Shown: in pieces, positions 1-7,839 of the stretch
How positions within the stretch are numbered: the first letter of the stretch is position 1
How the letters are laid out: each line of letters begins with the position of its first letter
NCBI GenBank assembly: GCA_013816225.1
Contig: JACDEQ010000001.1
Span: 18,845 to 43,656 of the forward strand
Direction of reading: 5' to 3'
Source of the DNA: Armatimonadota bacterium
GTDB lineage: Bacteria > Armatimonadota > Fimbriimonadia > Fimbriimonadales > ATM1
DNA: 24,812 nucleotides
The notes under the pieces: model-generated
The model's input: the letters and a program-made list of their open reading frames with translations, nothing else
Databases searched by the model: none
Told to the model about the DNA's origin: nothing
Translations under genes and position numbers: made by a program

Positions 1-59
1 GCTATTTGATGCCTTTCCTCTTGGCTCAGCGTCGATAGGCTAGTTTTCATGTTGTGATA

Positions 60-371
60 CTAGCGAAGGGACGGAGGCACGTCAAGCTCGCGCAGCTGGG
101 CAGCCGCCCAAACTCCGCTGCCGGCGCATGCTGCAAAGATTTCTTCCATCTTCACCCGTCGCTGCAGCTGGCTTTCGAGAGCCGCCTGAAGACGCAATAC
201 GGTTCCGACCCGTGGCGTCGTGCGCTGGTGGATGAGGTCCGAGATCGTTTAGGCCGACAAGCGGGTGTCGGCGGCTAGACGCGAACAGCCTCCTCGCGCT
301 CGGTAACGCTTCGTTTGCTGCATAAAGATGACGAGATGGTTGGGAAAGGTCTGTTCCTTGGATTTGGTCAT
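60..371 (-). pseudogene. XRE-family regulator interrupted by an in-frame stop
   Basis: Reading the minus strand from the ATG at 371 gives one frame of 104 codons down to a TAG at 62-60, broken only by a TAA at 251-249 (codon 41). Around the stop the protein reads LAADTRLSA*TISDLIHQR and then LRLQAALESQL, which is the recognition helix and following helix of a Cro/C1-type HTH. The stop stands where the intact neighbour at 528-1001 has a serine (LSAVSRLIHGR), so one TCA-to-TAA change would explain it. The two regulators are related and divergently placed. The frame is otherwise undamaged, which suggests recent inactivation or a sequencing error. Without the stop it would be a ~103-aa DNA-binding protein, probably a repressor of the element. 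Confidence 0.6.
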
Positions 372-527
372 CTGAGTGTTCGACCCATTGAACTCGAAGT
401 TCATCAGCGTGCCTGCAATTGACCATCGAAGTTGGGGCGGACGAGTAGTCGGCTCGAATTCTAGAGCGGAAAGCGATCAGAAAGCGCAACAAGCAAACGG
501 TGCAGCGGAGCCTCGATTTTTGACGAG

Positions 528-1001
528 ATGAGTGCGGTCGGAAATGCTGGTCGTATGAACGCACCTGCGCAGGCAAGAGGGCCGCGGCTGCACAATCGTA
601 TCGGCGCGATCATGGCCCATGTTCCTAGTTATTCATGCAAAGGTCCGTCCCGACTTGCTGCTGCCACCGGCGTTTCATTGTCGGCAGTCAGCCGCCTCAT
701 TCACGGCCGGACAATTCCGACAGCTTCGGTTTTGACTCGAGTGGTGACTGTCCTCGAACTGGCCCTAGGTCGCCGCTTGCCCCTCGATGAAGTTATCAGC
801 CTAACAGGAAAATATCCGACGCGCAACATTTGCAAGCTCGTTGGTTGCAGAAATTGCTTGCCGGATCGTGCATTCGACAATGACGGCGTGCGAAAAGTTG
901 CTTGGAGGCTTAAACGCGGTGGTGACTGGACCGGCGATGTCGCCGAACAAGGTTATGAAGAAGAAGCTAATTTTACTAAGGAGGTGAAGGGTGACGTTTA
1001 G
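528..1001 (+). CDS. XRE-like HTH transcriptional regulator
   Basis: A 157-aa frame; ATG 555 is an equally good start, and neither has a clear ribosome-binding site. An HTH of the Cro/C1 type is visible near residues 40-80 (SRLAAATGVSLSAVSRLIHG, then a helix ending in LELALGRRL). Downstream is a cysteine cluster, CKLVGCRNC, which could bind metal and is unusual for a plain XRE repressor. The product probably binds an operator in the 372-527 gap and controls the small operon that follows. The next gene overlaps its 3' end by 11 nt. It is related to the broken regulator at 371-60. The family call is good; the regulatory target is inferred. Confidence 0.65.
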   Translation: MSAVGNAGRMNAPAQARGPRLHNRIGAIMAHVPSYSCKGPSRLAAATGVSLSAVSRLIHGRTIPTASVLTRVVTVLELALGRRLPLDEVISLTGKYPTRNICKLVGCRNCLPDRAFDNDGVRKVAWRLKRGGDWTGDVAEQGYEEEANFTKEVKGDV

Positions 1002-1554
1002 TTCAAAGAACAACAGCTACAGCAGCAACGGCAGCAGCAGCGATCCTAGAGAAGAAATACTGCGCCTTCTCCGATCTGTCCCGTTTGCACCTTTTCAGTT
1101 GTCTGTCTTTCTGCTTTTGCAGAGGCTGGGATTTCGGCAGGTCAGATTCCTTAGTCGAGACCATAGTAGAGGAAGACACAGTGGGATAGAGGCAGACTTT
1201 CGGGTCAGTTGGCCAACCCCATTCGGGGGAACAGAATTGCTCGTAGAACTCAAGCATGATCATCGAGCCTTGCAGCGGCGTTACGTCGATGAACTTCGTG
1301 GCAAGATGGTTCGGCGCGGATTCTCGGAGGGACTGATAGTCACCACTGGAACTATCTCATCGGCGGCTGCGGCGGCCGCTCAAGCGTGTCCGGCCTTGCC
1401 GGTCAAGCTTTTGGACGGACAAGGGCTTGCTAACCTTTTGGTTGACCAAGGCTTGGCAGTAACGGACGAACCAGGCGTTCACCTCGACCGCGACTTCTTT
1501 CGCCGATTGCTCGGCGTCAAATTCGCCTCAAGCCTGAAGGGGAGCCGATCATGA
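991..1554 (+). CDS. Mrr-like restriction-endonuclease-fold protein
   Basis: The GTG start at 991 has a strong Shine-Dalgarno sequence (AAGGAGGTG, 978-986) inside the end of the preceding gene. The 187-aa product has the order expected of the PD-(D/E)xK Mrr fold: an acidic strand GIEADFRVSW, the ELLVELKH strand (ExK-type core residues), then GKMVRRGFSEGLIVTTG and LLDGQGLANLL. These last two segments are typical of the Mrr catalytic domain, which cuts modified or foreign DNA. No methyltransferase partner is present. It sits in a coupled operon with replication-type genes, so it may be an element-encoded defence or DNA-processing nuclease. The N-terminal Ser/Asn stretch is low complexity. Activity is not shown. 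Confidence 0.6.
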   Translation: MTFSSKNNSYSSNGSSSDPREEILRLLRSVPFAPFQLSVFLLLQRLGFRQVRFLSRDHSRGRHSGIEADFRVSWPTPFGGTELLVELKHDHRALQRRYVDELRGKMVRRGFSEGLIVTTGTISSAAAAAAQACPALPVKLLDGQGLANLLVDQGLAVTDEPGVHLDRDFFRRLLGVKFASSLKGSRS

Positions 1555-1808
1555 GCGACTTACAGCCTCACGGACCAACGACGTCGGAAGTTCTCGAGCA
1601 ACTGACAAGGCGACTGATTGCCCACGGCGTCAGCCGGACCAAGGCAATTGAACTGGTTACTCGATTCTCGGAAGAAGAGATTGAGCGCCAAATCGACTGG
1701 CTGCCGTACAGAGCTGCCAAAACACCGGCACCACTACTCATTGCCGCCATCGAGAAAAACTACCAAGCCCCATCCTTGTGGCAAGCCCAACAGCATCCCA
1801 AGAACTGA
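1551..1808 (+). CDS. Small helical protein associated with replication genes
   Basis: The ATG at 1551 overlaps the preceding stop (ATGA), so translation is coupled. The 85-aa product contains a segment ending in EEEIERQIDWLPYR followed by KTPAPLLIAAIEKNY. Sequences of this kind (a helix, then 'QxxWLPYR...PAxxLxxAIxxxW/Y') occur at the C-terminal end of many plasmid and phage replication initiators. The next gene carries an initiator-like N-terminal domain, so the two may be the separated halves of one initiator in swapped order, or an initiator and its partner. I do not recognise a named family. The call rests on the motif and context. Confidence 0.55.
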   Translation: MSDLQPHGPTTSEVLEQLTRRLIAHGVSRTKAIELVTRFSEEEIERQIDWLPYRAAKTPAPLLIAAIEKNYQAPSLWQAQQHPKN

Positions 1809-2254
1809 TGCTACCAAAGTTTCAGCGCGGCTGGGCCCCGTTCCCAAATGTGCTCATTGATTTGGTCATGCCGACCCTTACCGACACTGAGTGGCGACTG
1901 CTAACGGTGATTGTCCGACAGACGCTCGGGTGGCAGGATGCCAGCAAGAGAAGGAAGGCTGTCGATTGGCTCTCTCATAAGATACTGCGCAAGAAAACGG
2001 GGCGTAGAAGTTCTGCTCTGAGCGCCGCAATAGCTTCACTTGATACCAAGCAATTGATCGTCGTTTACGACCGGAGGGGCCATGTGCTGTCGACGCCGGC
2101 AATGCGCCGACGAGCCCATGATTCAATGCTCATCGGCCTCAATCCAGCTATCCACAGCTTTTCCACAGTTTGGCCCGCACTCTCCACCAAAAAGATTCTT
2201 TCTATTGAAAACAACAAGAGAACCAATAATAAAAAGAAAACAACAGCAGGCTGA
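1808..2254 (+). CDS. Phage/plasmid replication protein, O-like winged helix
   Basis: The best start is the ATG at 1808, overlapping the previous stop (TGATG). An in-frame ATG at 1778 would read back into the upstream gene. The 148-aa product begins FQRGWAPFPNVLIDLVMPTL, then TDTEWRLLTVIVRQTLGW and a second helical block (LSAAIASLDTKQLIVVYDRRG). This matches the winged-helix N-terminal domain of lambda-O-like replication proteins. The tail is short, basic and Asn/Lys-rich (KRTNNKKKTTAG), so a full initiator C-terminus is missing or supplied by another protein. It probably binds an origin nearby; the 10-bp repeats just downstream are candidates. Confidence 0.6.
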   Translation: MLPKFQRGWAPFPNVLIDLVMPTLTDTEWRLLTVIVRQTLGWQDASKRRKAVDWLSHKILRKKTGRRSSALSAAIASLDTKQLIVVYDRRGHVLSTPAMRRRAHDSMLIGLNPAIHSFSTVWPALSTKKILSIENNKRTNNKKKTTAG

Positions 2255-2260
2255 ATGACT

Positions 2261-2290
2261 GTTGGTGACGGTTGGTGACGGTTCGTGGCG
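2261..2290 (+). repeat. Tandem 10-bp repeat behind the replication gene
   Basis: GTTGGTGACG occurs twice head to tail (2261-2270 and 2271-2280), followed by a degenerate third unit GTTCGTGGCG (2281-2290). The position right after an initiator-like gene fits short iterons or an operator. Two and a half units are too few to call an origin. The rest of 2255-2608 has no gene. It holds a small perfect hairpin (CTCAAT / ATTGAG at 2432-2449), A-rich stretches and a possible promoter. Confidence 0.4.
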
Positions 2291-2538
2291 CGTCCCCCGT
2301 TCACATCGCTTGGACGCGCTGGCACCAACTCTTATATTTCTCGATGAGACTCAGGATTCAGATGGTTCCGCACCTGCTTTCCGTTTTTAACCGAGGTGGA
2401 AACTCGCAAACCGAAAAAACAACAAAAGGTACTCAATCCGAAAATTGAGACCGTAACGGAGGACATCTTGAATTGAAAACAAGACGCACTTAATGCCGCA
2501 AACCAAACGAACCGGCGCTCGCCACCATAAGAAAACCC

Positions 2539-2567
2539 TTGACAAGCCGGCCCCTCCTGGCTTAATT
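2539..2567 (+). promoter_or_regulatory. Possible sigma-70 promoter for the serine recombinase
   Basis: A perfect TTGACA (2539-2544) is followed after 17 nt by TTAATT (2562-2567). The -35 box and spacing are ideal, but the -10 box matches the consensus at only three positions. It lies about 50 nt upstream of the recombinase start and is the only good candidate in the gap. Confidence 0.35.
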
Positions 2568-2620
2568 AACCGAGAACGGGCCCGGCAGTTGGCTCGACTG
2601 ATTTATTTTTGCTACAAACG

Positions 2621-4222
2621 ATGGAACGAGCAATAGCGTACATTCGGGTCTCGACCGACCGTCAAGTCAGGGACGGGACGTCGCTCGATACCCAAAAAAA
2701 CCGAGTCGATGCCTTGGTTGACGCCAAGGGCTACGAATTCGAGCGCCTTTTTGTCGAGGAAGGCGAAAGCGCCAAAACCGACAAACGACCGGTGTTGCAA
2801 GAAATGATGGCATACATCAGAGCCAATCCCGGCCGGATTCAAGTCTTGATCTTTCCCAAGGTCGACCGCTTCGCCCGGTACGCCGAAGACTATCATTTCC
2901 TTAAGCGCTTTCTGCGCGATCACGGCATTCGGATTGAATCGACCGACGAACATTTCGATGATTCGCCATCGGGACGGTTCATGGAGAACGTCTTGGCGGC
3001 GACAGCTCAGTTCGATAACGATGTCCGGGCAGAACGCTCGAAGAGCGGTATGCGCGAAGGGGTTTTGCGGGGGCGCTGGGTTTGGAAGGCGCCGCGCGGT
3101 TACCGCAATGTTCGTGTCGACAACAAGGCAACGATAGAGCCGGACCCGATAAGGGGACCCCTCATCGCCGAGGCCTTCGAGCGGTTGGCCAGAAGACAGT
3201 TCCGGCCCAAGGACGTTCGAGCCTGGCTGGCCAGTACGGGGGTCATCGTAAGCCGGTCGCACTTTCACCGAATGCTGTTCAACAAGGCCTACATCGGCGT
3301 CATCGAAGCATTTGACGTTATCGAGCGAGCGGCGCCGCCGTTTCTGCCGCTTGTGAGCGAAGCCACGTTTTACGGCGCTCAAGAGGCGTTGCGAGTGCGG
3401 CGAGGGCCACGCGTCTACCAGCGGGATCGGGAAGACTTTCCGCTACGGGGAACGGTCAGATGCGCCGGTTGCGCAGCGTTTCTGACAGCATCATGGTCGA
3501 AGGGTCGTTCCCAATTTTATGCGTATTACCGCTGCAAAAGCTGCCTGCGAAGCAACTTGGCAAGGGCAATCGTCAATCGGGCCTTCGTCAAGGCTCTTGG
3601 GTCCGCCAAGCGTTCCTATTCCTTCACAAGCGAGGTACGAGATGAACTCAGTCATATTTGGACCGAAGACCGTGCCTCGGACAAGCTGCGCCTTACTCAG
3701 CTTCAGAAAGAGATCGCATCGCTGAATGAATTGCAGAAAGGAATCGCCCTCAAGAGCGCCCAAGGAGTCATCCCGGACGAACTGGCGCGCGAGCAGATCG
3801 GCGAGCTCGGTCAGCAGGCAGGCGAGAAACAGATTCAATTGGCCGATATCGGGACGGCAGGAACTAATATCCAGAGGATCCTTGACTTTGCTCAAGCCTT
3901 CCTAGCGGACTTGGAGAGCTACTGGCAGGGCTCTGATCTACCAACCAAGAAGCATATCCAAGCGTTTTTCTTCCCCAATGGTGCAACCATCAATTCGGAT
4001 GGGCAGATTCGAACCGACATTACACCGCCATTAACAGGTTCGCTAGCCGCTTCTCGTTCTCAATTGTCTCATGTGGTGGGCCACACGCACAGAAGTCTGA
4101 ACCGTGCGGCTCACAAGCAACATTCTAAGGTTGACTTGATGACACTGTTGAATTTCTTTCGGCAGATTCACTCCGAGTTTGCTCGGTATTACTCTGTAAA
4201 CGAGAGCGCTTTGAAAGCATAA
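2621..4222 (+). CDS. Large serine recombinase (site-specific integrase)
   Basis: A 533-aa protein from ATG 2621 (an upstream TTG at 2609 would add four residues). The N-terminal resolvase domain has AIAYIRVSTDRQ with the catalytic Ser at residue 11, then KVDRFARYAEDY and the helix-E region with FMENVLAATAQFDN. A recombinase domain follows (EGVLRGRWVWKAPRGYR...), then a zinc ribbon (CAGCAAF...YYRCKSC) and a coiled-coil-like stretch around residues 355-405. This is the full architecture of phage- and ICE-type large serine integrases, which join attP and attB by a phosphoserine intermediate. Length is normal. The last ~90 residues are unusual in composition and may have been altered by a rearrangement at the 3' end, where a HEPN gene fragment begins. 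Confidence 0.9.
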   Translation: MERAIAYIRVSTDRQVRDGTSLDTQKNRVDALVDAKGYEFERLFVEEGESAKTDKRPVLQEMMAYIRANPGRIQVLIFPKVDRFARYAEDYHFLKRFLRDHGIRIESTDEHFDDSPSGRFMENVLAATAQFDNDVRAERSKSGMREGVLRGRWVWKAPRGYRNVRVDNKATIEPDPIRGPLIAEAFERLARRQFRPKDVRAWLASTGVIVSRSHFHRMLFNKAYIGVIEAFDVIERAAPPFLPLVSEATFYGAQEALRVRRGPRVYQRDREDFPLRGTVRCAGCAAFLTASWSKGRSQFYAYYRCKSCLRSNLARAIVNRAFVKALGSAKRSYSFTSEVRDELSHIWTEDRASDKLRLTQLQKEIASLNELQKGIALKSAQGVIPDELAREQIGELGQQAGEKQIQLADIGTAGTNIQRILDFAQAFLADLESYWQGSDLPTKKHIQAFFFPNGATINSDGQIRTDITPPLTGSLAASRSQLSHVVGHTHRSLNRAAHKQHSKVDLMTLLNFFRQIHSEFARYYSVNESALKA

Positions 4223-4230
4223 GCTATGTT

Positions 4231-4551
4231 GTGGCAAGTGAACGGCTACTCATCAAGACTGGCGAGAAGTCAACAGCTAGCCTGTGGCAAACCCGGATGC
4301 TGTGGTTGCTGGGCAGCGAAAGTATCGATGACAGACAAGATCGTGCGGTGCTTGACACGAATCTGAGCAGCCTGTACGATTCTCGCAGCCGAATCGTCCA
4401 CCAAGGGGATACTGTTGTTGATAGAGCCGATCTTAGCGAGATGAGGACTAGAGCTGCTCACGCCATCTTCGCATTTGTTGAAATGTGGGCACTGGGCAAG
4501 ACCCAGGAAGAAATTATCAAGAGCCTGGATAACAAGATGAAAGGCATTTAA
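4231..4551 (+). pseudogene. C-terminal fragment of a HEPN (Apea-like) protein
   Basis: The 106-aa frame starts with a GTG 8 nt after the recombinase stop. It reads TGEKSTASLWQTRMLWLLGS and then LYDSRSRIVHQGD, the C-terminal part of Apea-like HEPN domains including the R-x4-H motif (RSRIVH) of HEPN RNases. The usual long N-terminal region is absent, so the gene appears cut off at its 5' end at the boundary with the recombinase. HEPN proteins are often effectors in phage defence and toxin systems. This fragment may still fold but is probably not a complete effector. The alternative is a genuine minimal HEPN protein. Confidence 0.5.
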
Positions 4552-4831
4552 TGACTGCGTGCCTAAATCACGTTCAGTGTCGTCCAGGGGACAAGATCCA
4601 CGGGGCAAGTGACATGAGTTGACGGACGAGGCGGAAATGTGTTCGTTAACTAGCCGACTTTCGTCGATGGAATCCTTCGTAACAAAAGGTTCGCTCTGCC
4701 GACCGACTAACTAGATAGATCAGCGCCCGCAATCCCGGTTGAATTGTTATTCCGCAATTCCTCCATCTCGCGTCAATCCGTTTGCCATTGGTCCGAGTAT
4801 TACGGCGAAAAATAATGATGCCTTCGTTAGT

Positions 4832-5320
4832 TTAGTCGAGTGTTTCGATGGAACGCCAAATGACTCTCGGATTCTTGTGAAGGCCTAACTCGTAGGCAGT
4901 ACTGGTCAATTGAAATACGAACCGCTTCACCACTATGCCGAGCGTGCCTTCTGGCATTGCATCAATCGGCGGGACAGTCCGCCAATCCTTGTCTTTGAGG
5001 AGCAATCTTAGATGGGTGGTGGGAATGCCCATCTGTTCTCGAAGAGCAGTTTCGGCGGCAATCCTGGGCGTCTCACCCTCATAGACCAGGCGGCGGACAT
5101 GGCTGCCGCTCGGATAGCCAGCGTCGTGAAGTAGTATCTGGTGATTGTTCTCGTCGATAATGATTGTCTCGACGGCAGCGAAGACCATGGCCGGAAGTTT
5201 CGTCGGAGAGGTGTTGAGCTTATCGATGAATTTGGCATACTCGGTTGCTCTGGGCCGGCCTTGGTGCGGTTGCCACTGTTCCATTTCGAGAATCATATCT
5301 TCAACACAAAGTTTCGTCAA
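4832..5320 (-). CDS. Nudix-fold protein with a degenerate Nudix box
   Basis: The 162-aa product has a beta strand (FAAVETIIIDENNHQILLHD) followed by GETPRIAAETALREQMGI. This lines up with the Nudix box GETxxxAAxRELxEEtGI, but the RE pair is TA and one of the EE pair is Q. These residues bind the catalytic metal in Nudix hydrolases, so NDP-X hydrolysis is doubtful. The fold may serve nucleotide binding instead. An upstream helical segment of ~45 residues is extra. The gene faces away from the ATP-grasp gene at 5464, with 143 nt between the starts. The 4552-4831 stretch behind it holds no gene I can see. Confidence 0.5.
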   Translation of the reverse strand: MTKLCVEDMILEMEQWQPHQGRPRATEYAKFIDKLNTSPTKLPAMVFAAVETIIIDENNHQILLHDAGYPSGSHVRRLVYEGETPRIAAETALREQMGIPTTHLRLLLKDKDWRTVPPIDAMPEGTLGIVVKRFVFQLTSTAYELGLHKNPRVIWRSIETLD

Positions 5321-5463
5321 GCAGAACTTGTCAGCCGTGTGAAGCTAGACTGTTGTGTGGCTAGATCACGGTAGCTTTCGCAAGGGTGCCGTCTTTTTGG
5401 TATGTGAGCAATGGAACTAGCGGATCGAAAATTTAACGGCATTATGCTGAGACTGGTATCTCC

Positions 5464-6522
5464 ATGAATCATTGGCTATCATTCTGGAAGCGACAAAGGT
5501 CGCCGGAAAGGAACGAGACGAAACGATCTTACGCTAGTGAGACATTGGTGAACCTCGCCGAATTGGCGGGCGTGGAGATACTACTCGAACCTCGGTTTGG
5601 CTGGGCTGGGCGAATCCGTCTGCCTGACGGTCGATTTGTCTACTTCAAGGATACGAACTTCGATCTCAATCCGCTCGGCGCGACTGAGATTGCCCGGGAC
5701 AAGGACTTCGCCAGCTTCTTCATGGATCAACTCGGCTATCCTGTTATCGAAGGCAAATCGTTTCTCAGCAAAAAGTGGATGAAGATTATCGATTCAGACG
5801 AAGGGATCGATGCCGGTTTCCGATACGCCAAGAAACTCGGCTTTCCTGTTATCGTAAAACCGAACAGCGGGAGTCGAGGTGCTCGCGTTGCTAAGGTTTT
5901 CAACAAACGCGAGTTTTATTACTTCGCCAAACAATGTGTCAGAGAAGATAGTCGAGTGTTTCTCGTGCAGCGCTTTATTTCCGGCAGAGATTACCGTGTG
6001 GTGGTGCTCGATGATGAAGTCATGTCGGTCTACCAGCGTCTGCCGCTAAGTGTCCAGGGCGACGGCCAGTCGACCGTTCGACAGTTGTTGGCGAACAAGC
6101 AAGCCTTCTTTCGGGCAATCCAACGCGATACCAAGGTGCCGATGGGCGACGAGCGGATTCCCTATGTTCTGAAACGCCAGGGACTCAGGCTAAACTCGGT
6201 GCTCCGAAAGGGCCAAGTCATCTATCTCTTGGATAATGCCAATCTATCGCTCGGCGGTGATGCCGTCGATTGCGGCGACAATATTCACCCGGAATTCAAA
6301 GAACTTTGTGTTGACCTGACCCGCAAGATGGGTCTTCGCTACTGCGGCGTCGACTTGATCGTGATCGACGGCGAGATCTCTGATGCACCCCGAAATTACG
6401 TCATCATTGAAATCAACGCGGCTCCGGGCATAGACAACTACGCCGCCACTGGTGAAGAACAGGCCCGCATCGTCGAGGCAATGTATTTGCAGGTTCTTAT
6501 GGCGATGCAGAAGCCCCTCTAG
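5464..6522 (+). CDS. ATP-grasp ligase, cyanophycin-synthetase-like
   Basis: A 352-aa ATP-grasp protein. The ATP-binding lysine strand is FPVIVKPNSGSRGARV (near residue 130), followed by FLVQRFISGRDYRVVVLDD and LSVQGDGQSTVRQLL. Next come ANLSLGGDAVDCGDNIHP and the metal-binding EINAAPGIDNYA near the C-terminus. This layout matches the ATP-grasp half of cyanophycin synthetase and of GshAB-type enzymes, which activate a carboxylate as acyl phosphate and join it to an amine. There is no Mur-ligase domain, so it is not CphA itself. Substrates cannot be read from the sequence. Its last 254 nt are duplicated downstream at 8006-8259. Confidence 0.75.
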   Translation: MNHWLSFWKRQRSPERNETKRSYASETLVNLAELAGVEILLEPRFGWAGRIRLPDGRFVYFKDTNFDLNPLGATEIARDKDFASFFMDQLGYPVIEGKSFLSKKWMKIIDSDEGIDAGFRYAKKLGFPVIVKPNSGSRGARVAKVFNKREFYYFAKQCVREDSRVFLVQRFISGRDYRVVVLDDEVMSVYQRLPLSVQGDGQSTVRQLLANKQAFFRAIQRDTKVPMGDERIPYVLKRQGLRLNSVLRKGQVIYLLDNANLSLGGDAVDCGDNIHPEFKELCVDLTRKMGLRYCGVDLIVIDGEISDAPRNYVIIEINAAPGIDNYAATGEEQARIVEAMYLQVLMAMQKPL

Positions 6523-6540
6523 TTTCGGATTAGATGTCAA
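6269..6540 (+). repeat. Direct repeat, copy 1 (ATP-grasp 3' end)
   Basis: The last ~254 nt of the ATP-grasp gene plus ~18 nt after its stop match 8006-8280 without any gap (constant offset of 1737 nt). The match begins at ATTGCGGCGA and fades after the CGGATTA following the stop codons. The two copies flank the IS3 remnant, the methyltransferase and two gene fragments, so the block between them could be lost by recombination. Confidence 0.8.
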
Positions 6541-6728
6541 AACTGAATTGGACCAGATACGCTCGCCCTTTGCCGAAACCGTTTCGGCCCGCCTCGCTAT
6601 CTACATTCGTTATTACAACGAAGATCGACCCCACTCGTCCCTCGGCTATCGCGTTCCCGCGTCAGCTCTGTCACAATCTAAAGAGGTCTACTTATATAAG
6701 ACGTTCTTCAAGAATGGGGGCAGACCAC
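6536..6728 (+). mobile_element. Right end of an IS3-family element (transposase C-terminus and IR)
   Basis: One frame reads IYIRYYNEDRPHSSLGYRVP, the C-terminus of an IS3-family OrfB (DDE integrase core), but everything upstream of it is missing. It is followed by TGGGGGCAGACCAC (6715-6728). The reverse complement of that 14-mer, GTGGTCTGCCCCCA, occurs at 20771-20784 in front of an IS3 OrfA start, so it is the right terminal inverted repeat. Only the last ~190 nt of the element remain. Its inner edge abuts the end of the ATP-grasp direct repeat at about 6540. Confidence 0.7.
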
Positions 6729-6761
6729 ACCCCGCACGGTCCAACGAAATCCGCCAAGTCA

Positions 6762-7616
6762 ATGAAAATCCTAACATTTCTCGACACTGCGGTCGTAAGG
6801 CGCATTTCGCTTTGGCGATTGTGTACCTGTCCTTCCTTTCGCAAGACCCCACTTGTGCTAAGTCCTGATGGGTACTGCTGGGCTTGCGGGACCAAACAGG
6901 TCTGGCTTTCTGCCAAGATCATCAACGATGAGCTGGCTGGGGCCTGGGAAATCAATCGAACAATTCGCGAAGCATTTGATGCAAGAGAGTCGATGTTCTG
7001 TCCTAACTGTGGGGCCTCATGCCGTTCACGTTCTTTATCAGAGGCGATATGTCGACTCTATCATAATACGAACTCACTGGAGAATCTAGTCACCACACCA
7101 GGGTTTCAAAAACTTAGAGTTGCTGAGATCAACTCCTGCGGTACAATTCACAGATTATTCTCAAGACTGCCCTATCTTTCATATTCCGAGTACAACTCAA
7201 CCGATCCAGCAATACGGAGTGAAGATTTGCATAATCTTTCTTATTCGGACAGTACTTTCGACCTTGTATTCAGCTCCGATACTCTCGAACACGTGCCCAA
7301 TCTCGCACGTGCGCTCTCGGAGATTTACCGCATTCTCAAACCTGGTGGACGTCATGTATTCACTATCCCAGTCGTTTGGAACCGCCAGACAAGAACCCGG
7401 GCGGTACTCCAAGGAACAATAATCAACCATCTGGAAACCCCGTCTTACCATGGTAACGGGGGGCCGGACTACTTAGTATTCACCGAGTTTGGTGGTGATG
7501 CTCCCAAGTTTTTTATGCGCTCAGGTTTTGAAGTTAGGTTGTTTGGAATCAATCTAAGAAACCTTGAGGATCCGAGTGGCGTTTTCGTCGCAACAAGAAT
7601 GGGAGAGGTGCCATGA
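6762..7616 (+). CDS. SAM-dependent methyltransferase with N-terminal zinc ribbon
   Basis: ATG 6762 is chosen because upstream in-frame codons run through the IS3 end. No clear ribosome-binding site is seen. The ~284-aa product has two CxxC knuckles (YCWAC, FCPNCG) separated by ~45 residues, a likely zinc site. A class I methyltransferase fold follows: LRVAEINSCG (motif I, degenerate), FDLVFSSDTLEHVPN (motif IV-like) and EIYRILKPGGRHVFTIP. This is the Methyltransf_11 type, common in glycan, lipid and small-molecule modification. The loss of the GxGxG pattern in motif I makes SAM binding less certain. The next gene start overlaps its stop (ATGA), so it was once part of an operon. Confidence 0.75.
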   Translation: MKILTFLDTAVVRRISLWRLCTCPSFRKTPLVLSPDGYCWACGTKQVWLSAKIINDELAGAWEINRTIREAFDARESMFCPNCGASCRSRSLSEAICRLYHNTNSLENLVTTPGFQKLRVAEINSCGTIHRLFSRLPYLSYSEYNSTDPAIRSEDLHNLSYSDSTFDLVFSSDTLEHVPNLARALSEIYRILKPGGRHVFTIPVVWNRQTRTRAVLQGTIINHLETPSYHGNGGPDYLVFTEFGGDAPKFFMRSGFEVRLFGINLRNLEDPSGVFVATRMGEVP

Positions 7617-7708
7617 AACCAGTCCTTATCAGAACTGCACCGGTATCGTTCATTTTTTCAAATAAGCTAGTTCAGAGACACGGCAGGCATCACGCAACGA
7701 TCAAGTGA
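7613..7708 (+). pseudogene. Truncated gene start coupled to the methyltransferase
   Basis: An ATG at 7613 overlaps the methyltransferase stop (ATGA). The frame begins MKPVLIRTAPVSFI and stops after 31 codons. The arrangement is what one expects of a following operon gene whose body has been deleted. The piece is too short to assign a family. Confidence 0.3.
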
Positions 7709-7839
7709 TGTGGATTCAAGCCATGTAAGGAAATGCGTCACGTTTGCAATGTTGGAATTCAATTTGGCAAGCCTTTCAAGAAAATACCTTCCTGTTTGAG
7801 GATATACGCCGAAGACGCTGCTCCAATACGTATCAGAAC

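Noticed and set aside
2432..2449. Hairpin CTCAAT/ATTGAG as a terminator
   Set aside because: Short AT-rich stem and no T-run after it; too weak to call.
2612..3382. Long minus-strand frame (256 codons) opposite the serine recombinase
   Set aside because: It is the antisense of a clear recombinase with intact motifs and has no protein-family features.
6452..6868. One 138-codon plus frame across the ATP-grasp end and IS3 remnant
   Set aside because: Only its middle is IS3 OrfB; the start lies inside the ATP-grasp gene and the end runs into the methyltransferase gene.
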